Shown: piece by piece, positions 1 through 4,585 of the stretch
Numbering within the stretch: position 1 is the stretch's first letter
Layout of the letters: every line of letters starts with the position of its first letter
Assembly: GCA_946482345.1 (NCBI GenBank)
Contig: CAMLRJ010000309.1
Span: forward strand, 1 to 5,001
Source: an uncultured Cellvibrio sp.
GTDB lineage: Bacteria > Pseudomonadota > Gammaproteobacteria > Pseudomonadales > Cellvibrionaceae
DNA length: 5,001 nt
Direction of reading: 5' to 3'
Notes under the pieces: generated by a model
Told to the model about the DNA's origin: nothing
The model's input: the letters and a program-made list of their open reading frames with translations, nothing else
The model's database searches: none
Translations under genes and position numbers: made by a program

Positions 1-2
1 TA

Positions 3-175
3 GCTCAACGGCATTTTATAAAGAACGTCCTGTATGAATGCCTTCAATCTCAAAGGTCTAAATACTCAGCAATCTTTGAAGTGGTCTAATTAGACCACTT
101 CAAACCACAGCTTTATATTGGGGGCGAAGCCGCAGGGAAAAGCTATGGCTGTGCTTGGCCATATCAATGTTAGTG
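3..175 (-). other. Possible long attC recombination site after the GDPD-like cassette
   Basis: Read on the minus strand, this tail starts with a CACTAAC box that contains the TAA stop of the upstream gene. It ends with GTTGAGC (positions 3-9), which fits the R' consensus GTTRRRY. The segments next to the two boxes (AACATTGATA, and AACGGCATTTTATA on the other arm) can pair with small bulges, as in attC L boxes. At about 173 bp it is longer than most attC sites, and the R''/R' complementarity is weak, so this is less secure than the other sites here. A perfect 30-bp palindrome lies inside it. The stretch holds no open reading frame worth calling. Confidence 0.45.
75..104. repeat. Perfect 30-bp palindrome, operator-like
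   Basis: The 30 bases are identical to their own reverse complement, centred between 89 and 90. The core is TGGTCTAATTAGACCA, flanked by GAAG/CTTC and TTT/AAA. Neither side is followed by a T tract, so it is a poor rho-independent terminator. The half-site TGGTCT with its mirror resembles operators of dimeric GntR-type repressors in general style, but no regulator can be assigned. It lies between a cassette gene and a possible cassette boundary, upstream of whatever minus-strand gene follows to the left of the window. Confidence 0.8.
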
Positions 176-1096
176 CGATATCTTTCTGACACCTTGAATA
201 TCGCCCGTTACTACACCTATACCGTTTTCAATTTCTAACTTATGGCTTCGCAAGGATGTATGTTTTGTCCAAAGATAGACTCGACTTCCGTTATCCTGAG
301 CTCGTGCTGCGAACCTTCTTGGATATCCCCACAGGTATTTCGCTTTGTCTGGTGGAATCAGAAGGGGGCGATTCGAGCACGCGTCCGGGAATATCCCACT
401 CCACCCGTACAGCATATATTCTTTAAAACACTCTTTGGTCGATTCCACGCTGATCGCCTTTAATGCTGGAGCTTCCCGTCGAAACCAGCTCGAACCTTTC
501 TCACTTGAAAAGATAACGAAGTCAGATAAGCGACCCCCATAACCAGACCTTAGCATCTCGTATAGAGCTGCAAAAGATGCCTCATCATTGTTCTTGAGGT
601 TAAGCCAGAACGTTCTATTCGGATACTCATTCAGAATCGTGGTTAAATTGCTAATGCGATACCCTTTCTCCCTAAAAGGGAAGTGCTGACCATCATCAAA
701 AGTATAACCATAACCTGCATCTAGTTCGGCTAGTAGGCCAGCGGTGCTCGCCTTTACCTCTCCCGTACCATTCGTAGCACAATCTAATGTCCAATCGTGA
801 AACAGAACAAAGTTATTATCTTTTGATTGATGAATATTGACATGGATAACGTCAAATCCGGCGCTATCAGCATCCCTGATGGACTCCATTGTGTTCTCGA
901 TATGTGCATTTTCCGATTGAATGATAGATCTAGCGGTGCAACCATTTTCTCCAAGTTTTTGGTAGTCAATAAGTTGCCCGCCACCCCGGTATGCGACCAA
1001 TCGGCCCGGCTCTCGCAGCTCTGGTGAATTCATAATAACAAGAACAATAAGCCCGCTTACAAGCGCTACCAGAATTACCCCGAAAATTTTTAACAT
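170..1096 (-). CDS. Membrane-anchored glycerophosphodiester phosphodiesterase-family protein with altered active site
   Basis: The 308-residue product starts with a hydrophobic helix (about residues 3-22), consistent with a signal anchor that puts the rest in the periplasm. The remainder has the GDPD TIM-barrel pattern: AYRGGG at 35-40 (normally AHRGGG), ENT at 67-69, NIHQSKDNNFVLFHDWTLD at 87-105, NLKNN at 166-170 and a terminal VVTGDI. Active GDPDs hydrolyse glycerophosphodiesters to glycerol-3-phosphate and an alcohol using two histidines and a metal bound by Glu/Asp. Here the first histidine is Tyr36, and the usual E-x-D metal pair is His85-x-Asn87, while His100-Asp101 of the FHD motif remain. 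The protein may therefore be inactive or act differently. I chose ATG at 1096 because AGGAAG lies four bases upstream; the longer frame to 1120 runs into the preceding attC. The stop codon lies inside the following R''-like box. It is a single-gene cassette. Confidence 0.85.
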   Translation of the reverse strand: MLKIFGVILVALVSGLIVLVIMNSPELREPGRLVAYRGGGQLIDYQKLGENGCTARSIIQSENAHIENTMESIRDADSAGFDVIHVNIHQSKDNNFVLFHDWTLDCATNGTGEVKASTAGLLAELDAGYGYTFDDGQHFPFREKGYRISNLTTILNEYPNRTFWLNLKNNDEASFAALYEMLRSGYGGRLSDFVIFSSEKGSSWFRREAPALKAISVESTKECFKEYMLYGWSGIFPDACSNRPLLIPPDKAKYLWGYPRRFAARAQDNGSRVYLWTKHTSLRSHKLEIENGIGVVTGDIQGVRKISH

Positions 1097-1105
1097 GAAA
1101 CTTCC

Positions 1106-1165
1106 TGTTAACGCCCGCATAGAGCGCGCGACGTACGAGCGTCGCGTCTGATGCGTTTGTTAAAT
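1106..1165 (-). other. attC recombination site (60 bp)
   Basis: On the minus strand the site runs from ATTTAAC (R'', matches RYYYAAC) through AAACGCATCAGACGCGACG to GGGCGTTAACA (R'). The two arms pair almost completely, with a few extrahelical bases, and are joined by a short GC-rich apex containing the self-complementary CGTACG. It has the size and design of classical short attC sites. The TAA stop of the upstream ABM gene overlaps R'', and R' overlaps the ribosome binding site of the GDPD-like gene, so the two cassettes are packed with almost no spare sequence. Confidence 0.9.
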
Positions 1166-1477
1166 GCCATATTCACGCTCTACTTTAGTTATTCGTACTC
1201 GGAAGCTCGAATACCACTTATTCCGGCCCTTTTCCTGGGCCTGTCGGTGTTCTGCATTCATTTTCCAAGCTTTGATGGACTCAAGATCCGACCAATAGGA
1301 AACTGTGATGCCAATCTCCTCCCGCGCGGATTCAATACCAAGGAAGCCTGGCTGTTCCGAGGCTAAATCGACCATTCTTGTCGCCATTTCCCCATACCCA
1401 TTATCCCCGTCGGTGCGTTGTGATGTAAAAATCACTGCATAGTATGGAGGCTTCGGTGTTTGGGCTATGGATGACAC
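1160..1477 (-). CDS. ABM-fold (antibiotic biosynthesis monooxygenase-like) cassette protein
   Basis: The 105-residue protein resembles the small ABM-domain proteins (dimeric ferredoxin-like alpha/beta barrels) that are common in integron cassettes. Visible hallmarks are PPYYAVIFTSQRT near the N-terminus (first strand), then SEQPGFLGIESARE, and ITVSYWSDLESIKAWK, the usual strand-loop-helix with conserved tryptophans, followed by AEHRQAQEKGRNKWYSSF. Family members include monooxygenases and haem-degrading enzymes, but many have no known substrate, and none is predicted here. I chose a GTG start at 1477 because GAAGGAG lies five bases upstream. A longer reading from TTG at 1510 would begin inside the upstream attC. 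It is cytoplasmic, with no signal or membrane segment. The TAA stop lies in the attC R'' box. Confidence 0.85.
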   Translation of the reverse strand: MSSIAQTPKPPYYAVIFTSQRTDGDNGYGEMATRMVDLASEQPGFLGIESAREEIGITVSYWSDLESIKAWKMNAEHRQAQEKGRNKWYSSFRVRITKVEREYGI

Positions 1478-1482
1478 TTGAA

Positions 1483-1489
1483 CTCCTTC
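1483..1489 (-). promoter_or_regulatory. Ribosome binding site deciding the ABM-gene start
   Basis: On the minus strand GAAGGAG is followed by TTCAA and then GTG at 1477-1475. This strong Shine-Dalgarno sequence selects the GTG start over the in-frame TTG at 1510, which falls in the attC R' box. Confidence 0.75.
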
Positions 1490-1504
1490 GAAATTTAAGG
1501 CAGC

Positions 1505-1621
1505 GTACAACGGCAGCTTTAAAGTTGTGGATTGTGGGTTCTTTTGCGCAGCAAAACCTCAAAACTGCAACTTAAAAACTGTGCAGCGCACGGGTGCACG
1601 AGTTGATACGCTTTGTTATAA
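1505..1621 (-). other. attC-like recombination site (about 117 bp)
   Basis: On the minus strand the site begins with TTATAAC (R'', 1621-1615) followed by AAAGC, and ends with GCTGCCGTTGTAC (R' at 1511-1505). The outer arms pair over ATAAC/GTTGT and AGC/GCT. The variable middle has a short GTGCA/TGCAC stem near 1582-1597. R' departs from the GTTRRRY consensus at one position. Length and placement, between the stop of the small membrane ORF and the start of the ABM gene, support an attC of the longer class. No ORF lies in this stretch. Confidence 0.65.
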
Positions 1622-1632
1622 AACTACTACAC

Positions 1633-1863
1633 TTACGAACAAGCTGACCAAAAAAGAGCCGTAAAGCTAAATATTAGAATTCTAAAACTTAGGAATATTT
1701 TCAGCCGTTCGCCTTCAAAAATGAACGCTGTATTTTCCCCAGGAAGAATACCTAATTTTAGTATTTCTAGATATTTCACGTACCCGATTCTGAATTTTTC
1801 TTGCGATAATTCATATAACGATAGAGAGTAATACAAAAGAACCCCTGCATTAATTAATAGCAA
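1633..1863 (-). CDS. Small hypothetical membrane protein with disturbed 5' end
   Basis: I do not recognise this protein. From the TTG at 1863 it encodes 76 residues, but the frame stays open upstream to 1899. The extra residues (RWRISLYGVTVGLL) complete a natural first membrane helix, so the true N-terminus is probably further upstream. An ATG at 1903-1901 has a good AGAGGT Shine-Dalgarno sequence, but it reads in another frame (MTLENFTVW) and stops after 17 codons. A change of one or two bases just after it would join it to the main frame. The product would have a first helix, a polar middle (SQEKFRIGYVKYLEIL) and a second helix at the C-terminus (LKIFLSFRILIFSFTALF). It is the only gene of its cassette, which the IS separates from the preceding attC. 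It is either a frameshifted remnant or starts at a weak codon. Confidence 0.45.
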   Translation of the reverse strand: MLLINAGVLLYYSLSLYELSQEKFRIGYVKYLEILKLGILPGENTAFIFEGERLKIFLSFRILIFSFTALFWSACS

Positions 1864-1944
1864 GCCTACAGTAACCCCATACAGTGAAATTCTCCAACGT
1901 CATTAACTACCTCTGTTTTAGCCTGAAAATTCTTTCTTTTGATC

Positions 1945-1965
1945 TTCCCCACCAAAAGTAGACAC
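1945..1965 (+). repeat. IS terminal inverted repeat, orfB end
   Basis: These 21 bases begin TTCCCCA and end AAAAGTAGACAC. They match the reverse complement of 3197-3217 except at two adjacent positions (CC here, AG at the other end). Confidence 0.85.
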
Positions 1966-1969
1966 AGTT

Positions 1970-2842
1970 TCAAGCACACATTTTTTCATAAGCTACTTCA
2001 AAATGATTCGGGCTTCTGTAGCCCAGAGTGCTATGTCTTCGGTGGCTGTTATAAAATAGTTCGACGTAATCAAACACGCAAGAATACGCTTCTTTCTTCG
2101 TGGTGACATCCTCGGCGTATAGCGCTTCCACTTTAAAGCGGGCGAAGAAAGACTCCATCACCGCATTATCCCAGCAATTACCTTTGCGGCTCATGCTAGG
2201 CCGGATCTTCTCATCAAGCAATAGCTGCTGATACTCCCACGACCGATATTGCACGCCGCGATCCGAATGCAGGATCAACCCAAGCTCAATCTGGCGCGAA
2301 GCCATCGCCATCTTGAATGCATCCATGATCAACTGGTTAGTCATTGTAGTGTCGAGTGACCAACCGATGATCTTGCGCGAAAACAGGTCCATGATAACCG
2401 CAAGGTAAACAAAACCTTTCTCGACTTTGATGCAGGTAATGTCCGACACCCACTTTTCATTAGGCTTGCTCGCCTGGAAATTGCGCTGCAACAGATTGTC
2501 GCTGGCATGATTCCTGGCTAACACATCAGGGAAATATTTGTAGCCTTTTCCGTTTCTCGCCATAAGTCCTTGTTTGGCCATGAGTTTTGCCACCGTGTTC
2601 TCGCTGATGGGCGTACCGGTTTCATTCAGCTCAATCGTCAGACGTGGCGATCCGTAGCGTGATTTAAAACGCGTAAACAGGTTAATCAGCTGGCGCTCCG
2701 CGTCGAGCTGTCTCAGCTCAGTTTCACTCGGTTTGCGCGAGCGCCACTTGTAGTAACCAGACCGGCTGACGTGAGCCCAGCGGCACATCTTGGTCACGGC
2801 ATGTTCATTACGCAATGACTCAATGAAGGCGTACTTCACCAT
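1970..2842 (-). CDS. IS3-family transposase OrfB (DDE integrase domain)
   Basis: This is the 290-residue catalytic half of an IS3-family transposase. An N-terminal HTH_21-like stretch (about residues 45-100, with YGSPRLTIEL) precedes a retroviral-integrase-type core. The DDE triad is Asp134 (WVSDITCI), Asp194 (LHSDRGVQY) and Glu230 (CWDNAVMESFFARFK). Asp194 and Glu230 are separated by 35 residues, the D-35-E spacing expected of the family. The C-terminal YNSHRRHSTLGYRSP motif is also present. The reading frame is intact and of normal length. In the family the active enzyme is usually an OrfA-OrfB fusion made by ribosomal frameshifting. Here orfB starts at an ATG 23 bases inside orfA, in the +1 frame relative to it, which a simple -1 slip does not reach. 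Confidence 0.95.
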   Translation of the reverse strand: MVKYAFIESLRNEHAVTKMCRWAHVSRSGYYKWRSRKPSETELRQLDAERQLINLFTRFKSRYGSPRLTIELNETGTPISENTVAKLMAKQGLMARNGKGYKYFPDVLARNHASDNLLQRNFQASKPNEKWVSDITCIKVEKGFVYLAVIMDLFSRKIIGWSLDTTMTNQLIMDAFKMAMASRQIELGLILHSDRGVQYRSWEYQQLLLDEKIRPSMSRKGNCWDNAVMESFFARFKVEALYAEDVTTKKEAYSCVFDYVELFYNSHRRHSTLGYRSPNHFEVAYEKMCA

Positions 2843-3167
2843 TTGTCTTTGCTGAAGTATTGGGCCGCACTCGGACCGTCGCCTTTTTTAGAAATTCATT
2901 CTCTTCTTTCAGATCCGAGATCTGCCGCTTGAGTTTACGGACTTCTTCGCTCTCATTCATCGAGTAATCCACCCCTTGGACGCTGTTGAATTGCTTGTCG
3001 GACAGCCGCTTGTACTGTCGACGCCAGTTATAGATCTGGCCGGGATGAATTCCGAGTTCTTTCGCTACCTCGGCGGCGCTGGTATTGGGATCATCCGCGC
3101 GGCGTACCGCTTCACGGCGAAAATCCTCAGTGTAGTGGTTGTACTTGTTTCTGGTTTTCTTTGCCAT
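2820..3167 (-). CDS. IS3-family transposase OrfA (HTH and leucine zipper), probably frameshifted at its 3' end
   Basis: The 115-residue reading begins MAKKTRNKYNHYTEDFRREA with a GAGGG Shine-Dalgarno sequence upstream. An HTH_Tnp_1-type domain covers about residues 10-55 (AEVAKELGIHPGQIYNWRR), and a heptad coiled coil covers about 72-95 (VRKLKRQISDLKEENEFLKK). It binds the IS ends and helps regulate transposition. After LKK at 93-95 the tail (ATVRVRPNTSAKTNG) looks unnatural. Reading -1 from the A6G run at 2889-2883 gives GDGPSAAQYFSKDKW and a TGA overlapping the orfB start, which is the usual OrfA ending. One missing A in the run would explain this. Confidence 0.85.
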   Translation of the reverse strand: MAKKTRNKYNHYTEDFRREAVRRADDPNTSAAEVAKELGIHPGQIYNWRRQYKRLSDKQFNSVQGVDYSMNESEEVRKLKRQISDLKEENEFLKKATVRVRPNTSAKTNGEVRLH

Positions 3168-3196
3168 TTTCTAGACCCTCGTTAGGTGGTAGTGAG

Positions 3197-3217
3197 GTGT
3201 CTACTTTTCTTGGGGAA
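3197..3217 (-). repeat. IS terminal inverted repeat, orfA end
   Basis: This is the mirror of 1945-1965 with two mismatches. The stretch between it and the orfA start at 3167 is non-coding, and no clear promoter is recognised there. Confidence 0.85.
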
Positions 3218-3224
3218 CTCGGTT

Positions 3225-3290
3225 ACATAACGCCCGGCACATGGGCGCGAGTTTACGAGCGTCCCGCCGACGCTTGCGGCGGCGTAATGG
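3225..3290 (-). other. attC recombination site (about 66 bp), next to the IS
   Basis: On the minus strand the site runs from CCATTAC (R'' position) and GCCGCCGC, through a GC-rich stem (AAGCGTCGGCGGGACGCT), to GCCGGGCGTTATGT (R' at 3231-3225). The R' end and length are typical. The R'' box reads TAC where the near-universal AAC triplet is expected, so pairing with R' is imperfect. The IS begins about eight bases beyond R'. Confidence 0.75.
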
Positions 3291-3299
3291 TGCCATTTG

Positions 3300-3530
3300 C
3301 TATGTGCTCTTTTCGGATTTTTTAGCTATTTGATAGCCACTAATTGAACCGATAACAATAAAAGCGAAAAGTGATACCAAAAAAATTACAAAATTTCTAC
3401 TGGCTTCTTCTTCACTGTTATAAAGCCTAACATCTAAGGCGACTGCGACTTGTCCAGCCCCCCAAAATAAAATGTTACATATTAGGCCAGCTATAACTGC
3501 CCCTATAAATGAGAAAAATATTTTTTTCAT
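3300..3530 (-). CDS. Small two-helix inner-membrane protein, candidate immunity to the adjacent Tae4-like effector
   Basis: I do not recognise a family for this 76-residue protein. It has two membrane helices, about residues 4-24 (possibly to 32) and 47-67, joined by an acidic loop (DVRLYNSEEEASRN), and ends in a lysine-rich tail (KKSEKST). The lysine after Met1 and the basic tail suggest both ends are cytoplasmic with the loop in the periplasm. Its ATG overlaps the effector's TGA (ATGA at 3530-3527), so the two are probably translationally coupled, the usual order for a toxin followed by its immunity gene. Tae4 amidases act on peptidoglycan in the periplasm, and a membrane protein exposing a periplasmic loop could protect there. 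Known Tai4 immunity proteins are soluble periplasmic proteins, so this would be a different type. Immunity is an inference from position only. Confidence 0.7.
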   Translation of the reverse strand: MKKIFFSFIGAVIAGLICNILFWGAGQVAVALDVRLYNSEEEASRNFVIFLVSLFAFIVIGSISGYQIAKKSEKST

Positions 3531-4030
3531 TCTTCAACCTTCCAAAATAGAATTTTTTTTGATTTCTCAAAGTCAGACCAAACACCTTCATAGCTAATCC
3601 CAAGCTGAACACGCAGCCAACTTGTAAGGTCAGTTAAACGGGAGCCATTCCATAGATCAATGTGATCCCCTGTAGGTCTCTCTGGACGATCTTCTGCCCT
3701 AAGCCAATAGTCTTCAAAGTAAATAATTCCCTTTTTCCCAGCTATTTTCGTCTTGAATTTAGCTGCATCTATTTCAATAGCTGCAGCTATACCAAGAATT
3801 TTGGTTTTACGTAAGCCATTGGCCAGTTCAGTTGCTGATAGTATGTGGCCTTCATTTTCTTTGTGATGCCAGCAGTGTCTATTTTTGGGAACCAAACTGG
3901 TGGTTTTTACTCCACTTTTCGAAAGCGCAGTGCCAACTTTTATAGCGCACTAGTTCGAAAATGTTTTTTTGTCGCATGGAGAATTTTTTGGATAATTTTT
4001 CCATAGATCTTTAAATTTTATTGGATTCAT
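3527..4030 (-). pseudogene. Tae4-type T6SS amidase effector interrupted by an in-frame amber codon
   Basis: From ATG at 4030, with AAGGAGA five bases upstream, the frame reads MNPIKFKDLWKNYPKNSPCD..., meets TAG at 3952-3950 (codon 27), then continues uninterrupted to 167 codons. The product resembles Tae4 peptidoglycan amidases, which the type VI secretion system delivers into rival cells to cut peptide cross-links. The catalytic cysteine of the NxCAxR-like motif is Cys28 (CAIKVGTALSKSGV), directly after the stop. The second catalytic region is DHIDLWNGSRLTDL, with His123 and, 11 residues on, Asp134, the same spacing I recall for Salmonella Tae4. CWHH, the TELANGL helix and the ILFWKV C-terminus also fit. 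One transition (CAG to TAG, Gln to stop) is the simplest cause. There is no methionine after codon 27, so the apparent ORF from TTG at 3895 lacks the cysteine and is not a real start. Confidence 0.85.
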
Positions 4031-4035
4031 TTGTA

Positions 4036-4042
4036 TCTCCTT
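4036..4042 (-). promoter_or_regulatory. Ribosome binding site of the Tae4-like gene
   Basis: On the minus strand AAGGAGA precedes ATG (4030-4028) by five bases. It shows that the gene starts upstream of the amber codon and that the short open frame beginning at 3895 is only its 3' part. No confident promoter is visible between the attC and this site. Confidence 0.75.
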
Positions 4043-4070
4043 TTAATGATTTATTTCTCAGGCATAGTTC

Positions 4071-4169
4071 ACATAACGCCAATGTTCAGCGGCCGCCTTA
4101 AAGCGCAGCTTTAAGGCGGCCCGGTGGAAGGCCGTCAGGCCTTGAACGAACTGGAACGCCTGGTTATGG
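4071..4169 (-). other. attC recombination site (99 bp) with two internal hairpins
   Basis: On the minus strand the site runs from CCATAAC (R'') to GTTATGT (R'), which pair at six of seven positions. L boxes GTTCCAG and CTGAAC lie beside them. The variable middle contains a perfect 14-bp stem with a GCA loop (4091-4121) and a second 6-bp stem AAGGCC/GGCCTT (4128-4143). It follows the CdiI-like gene stop directly and ends just before the Tae4-like cassette. Confidence 0.85.
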
Positions 4170-4174
4170 TTTAT

Positions 4175-4567
4175 TCACCGAAACACGAACGAGCTGATAG
4201 AAGGTAACAACTCCTTCGCTATAGTCTCAGCCACTATTTCCAGCTCATATTTTATTTCTACCAACCGATTATTCAGTTCCAGGTGTGATTGCCAGAAACC
4301 ATCAGGCAAACTTAGTACGTTGGCCAATAGGTCCCCGCGATACATTGCGCCAGCAGCTAATGGATTCTCTTCCAGAAGCTCAAGCGCAAGTGGGACCGTA
4401 TATTCCAAACTCACCTTTTGCCCGACAAGAAGCCGAAGATCTTCCACGGACAAGTTCTCTAAGGGCTCTTTTCTTAACCGGTGGCTTTCCACTACTACGT
4501 GGGACTCTAATTCTGGCGCGGGCCACACCTCGCCTTCTAATTCTTCGATTGATTTGGTGCGATCCAC
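4175..4567 (-). CDS. CdiI-like contact-dependent growth inhibition immunity protein (orphan)
   Basis: The 130-residue soluble protein has the signature I associate with a CdiI immunity family: KSIEELEGEVWPAPELES at 5-22, then HRLRKEPLENLSVEDLRLL at 29-47 followed by VGQ, then TVPLALELLEENPLAAGAMYRGDLLANVL. Such proteins bind and neutralise the toxic C-terminus of a CdiA-type toxin in the cytoplasm. No toxin gene lies beside it, so it looks like an orphan immunity cassette, and the toxin it blocks cannot be told from sequence. I chose GTG at 4567 because AAGGAGG lies six bases upstream and the family N-terminus begins there. The frame stays open to 4732, but those residues come from attC and group II intron domain V and are not protein. 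There is no signal peptide or membrane helix. It forms a complete single-gene cassette with the 4071-4169 attC. Confidence 0.8.
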   Translation of the reverse strand: MDRTKSIEELEGEVWPAPELESHVVVESHRLRKEPLENLSVEDLRLLVGQKVSLEYTVPLALELLEENPLAAGAMYRGDLLANVLSLPDGFWQSHLELNNRLVEIKYELEIVAETIAKELLPSISSFVFR

Positions 4568-4573
4568 AATAGT

Positions 4574-4580
4574 CCTCCTT
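4574..4580 (-). promoter_or_regulatory. Ribosome binding site deciding the CdiI-like start
   Basis: On the minus strand AAGGAGG is followed by ACTATT and then GTG at 4567-4565. This sets the start well inside the longer open frame. Confidence 0.8.
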
Positions 4581-4585
4581 TGAAC

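Larger units (their letters stand above)
1945..3217 (-). mobile_element. IS3-family insertion sequence
   Basis: Two overlapping minus-strand genes of IS3-family layout (orfA, orfB) are bounded by inverted repeats at 1945-1965 and 3197-3217. These match at 19 of 21 positions and both contain AAAAGTAGACAC. The left end extends outward as TGATC, close to the TG terminus usual for the family, but the right end (CCGAG) does not match it, so the exact ends could lie up to five bases further out. No matching 3-4 bp target duplication is visible at any offset I tried. The element lies about eight bases beyond the R' box of an attC, at the very start of the cassette holding the small membrane ORF. No name is assigned. 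Confidence 0.9.

Noticed and set aside
75..104. Palindrome as a rho-independent terminator
   Set aside because: Neither strand has a T run after the stem, and the outer base pairs are A/T, so it does not fit an intrinsic terminator.
242..1027. Plus-strand open frames opposite the GDPD-like gene (242-463, 345-542, 827-1027) and the minus-strand frame 784-984
   Set aside because: They lie within a long coherent minus-strand coding frame with family motifs, and their translations have no recognisable features.
1151..1366. Plus-strand frame opposite the ABM gene
   Set aside because: It starts inside an attC and is antisense to a well-supported gene. Its composition looks like a shadow.
2976..3185. 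Plus-strand frame across orfA
   Set aside because: It is antisense to a conserved transposase gene, with no ribosome binding site or family match that I can see.
3527..3895. A stand-alone 122-residue gene starting at TTG 3895
   Set aside because: It is the 3' part of the frame that begins at ATG 4030. It has no ribosome binding site of its own, and the frame is continuous apart from one amber codon.
4285..4583. Two plus-strand frames opposite the CdiI-like gene (4285-4572, 4320-4583)
   Set aside because: They are shadows of the minus-strand coding frame, rich in Ser, Arg and Thr with no plausible domain.
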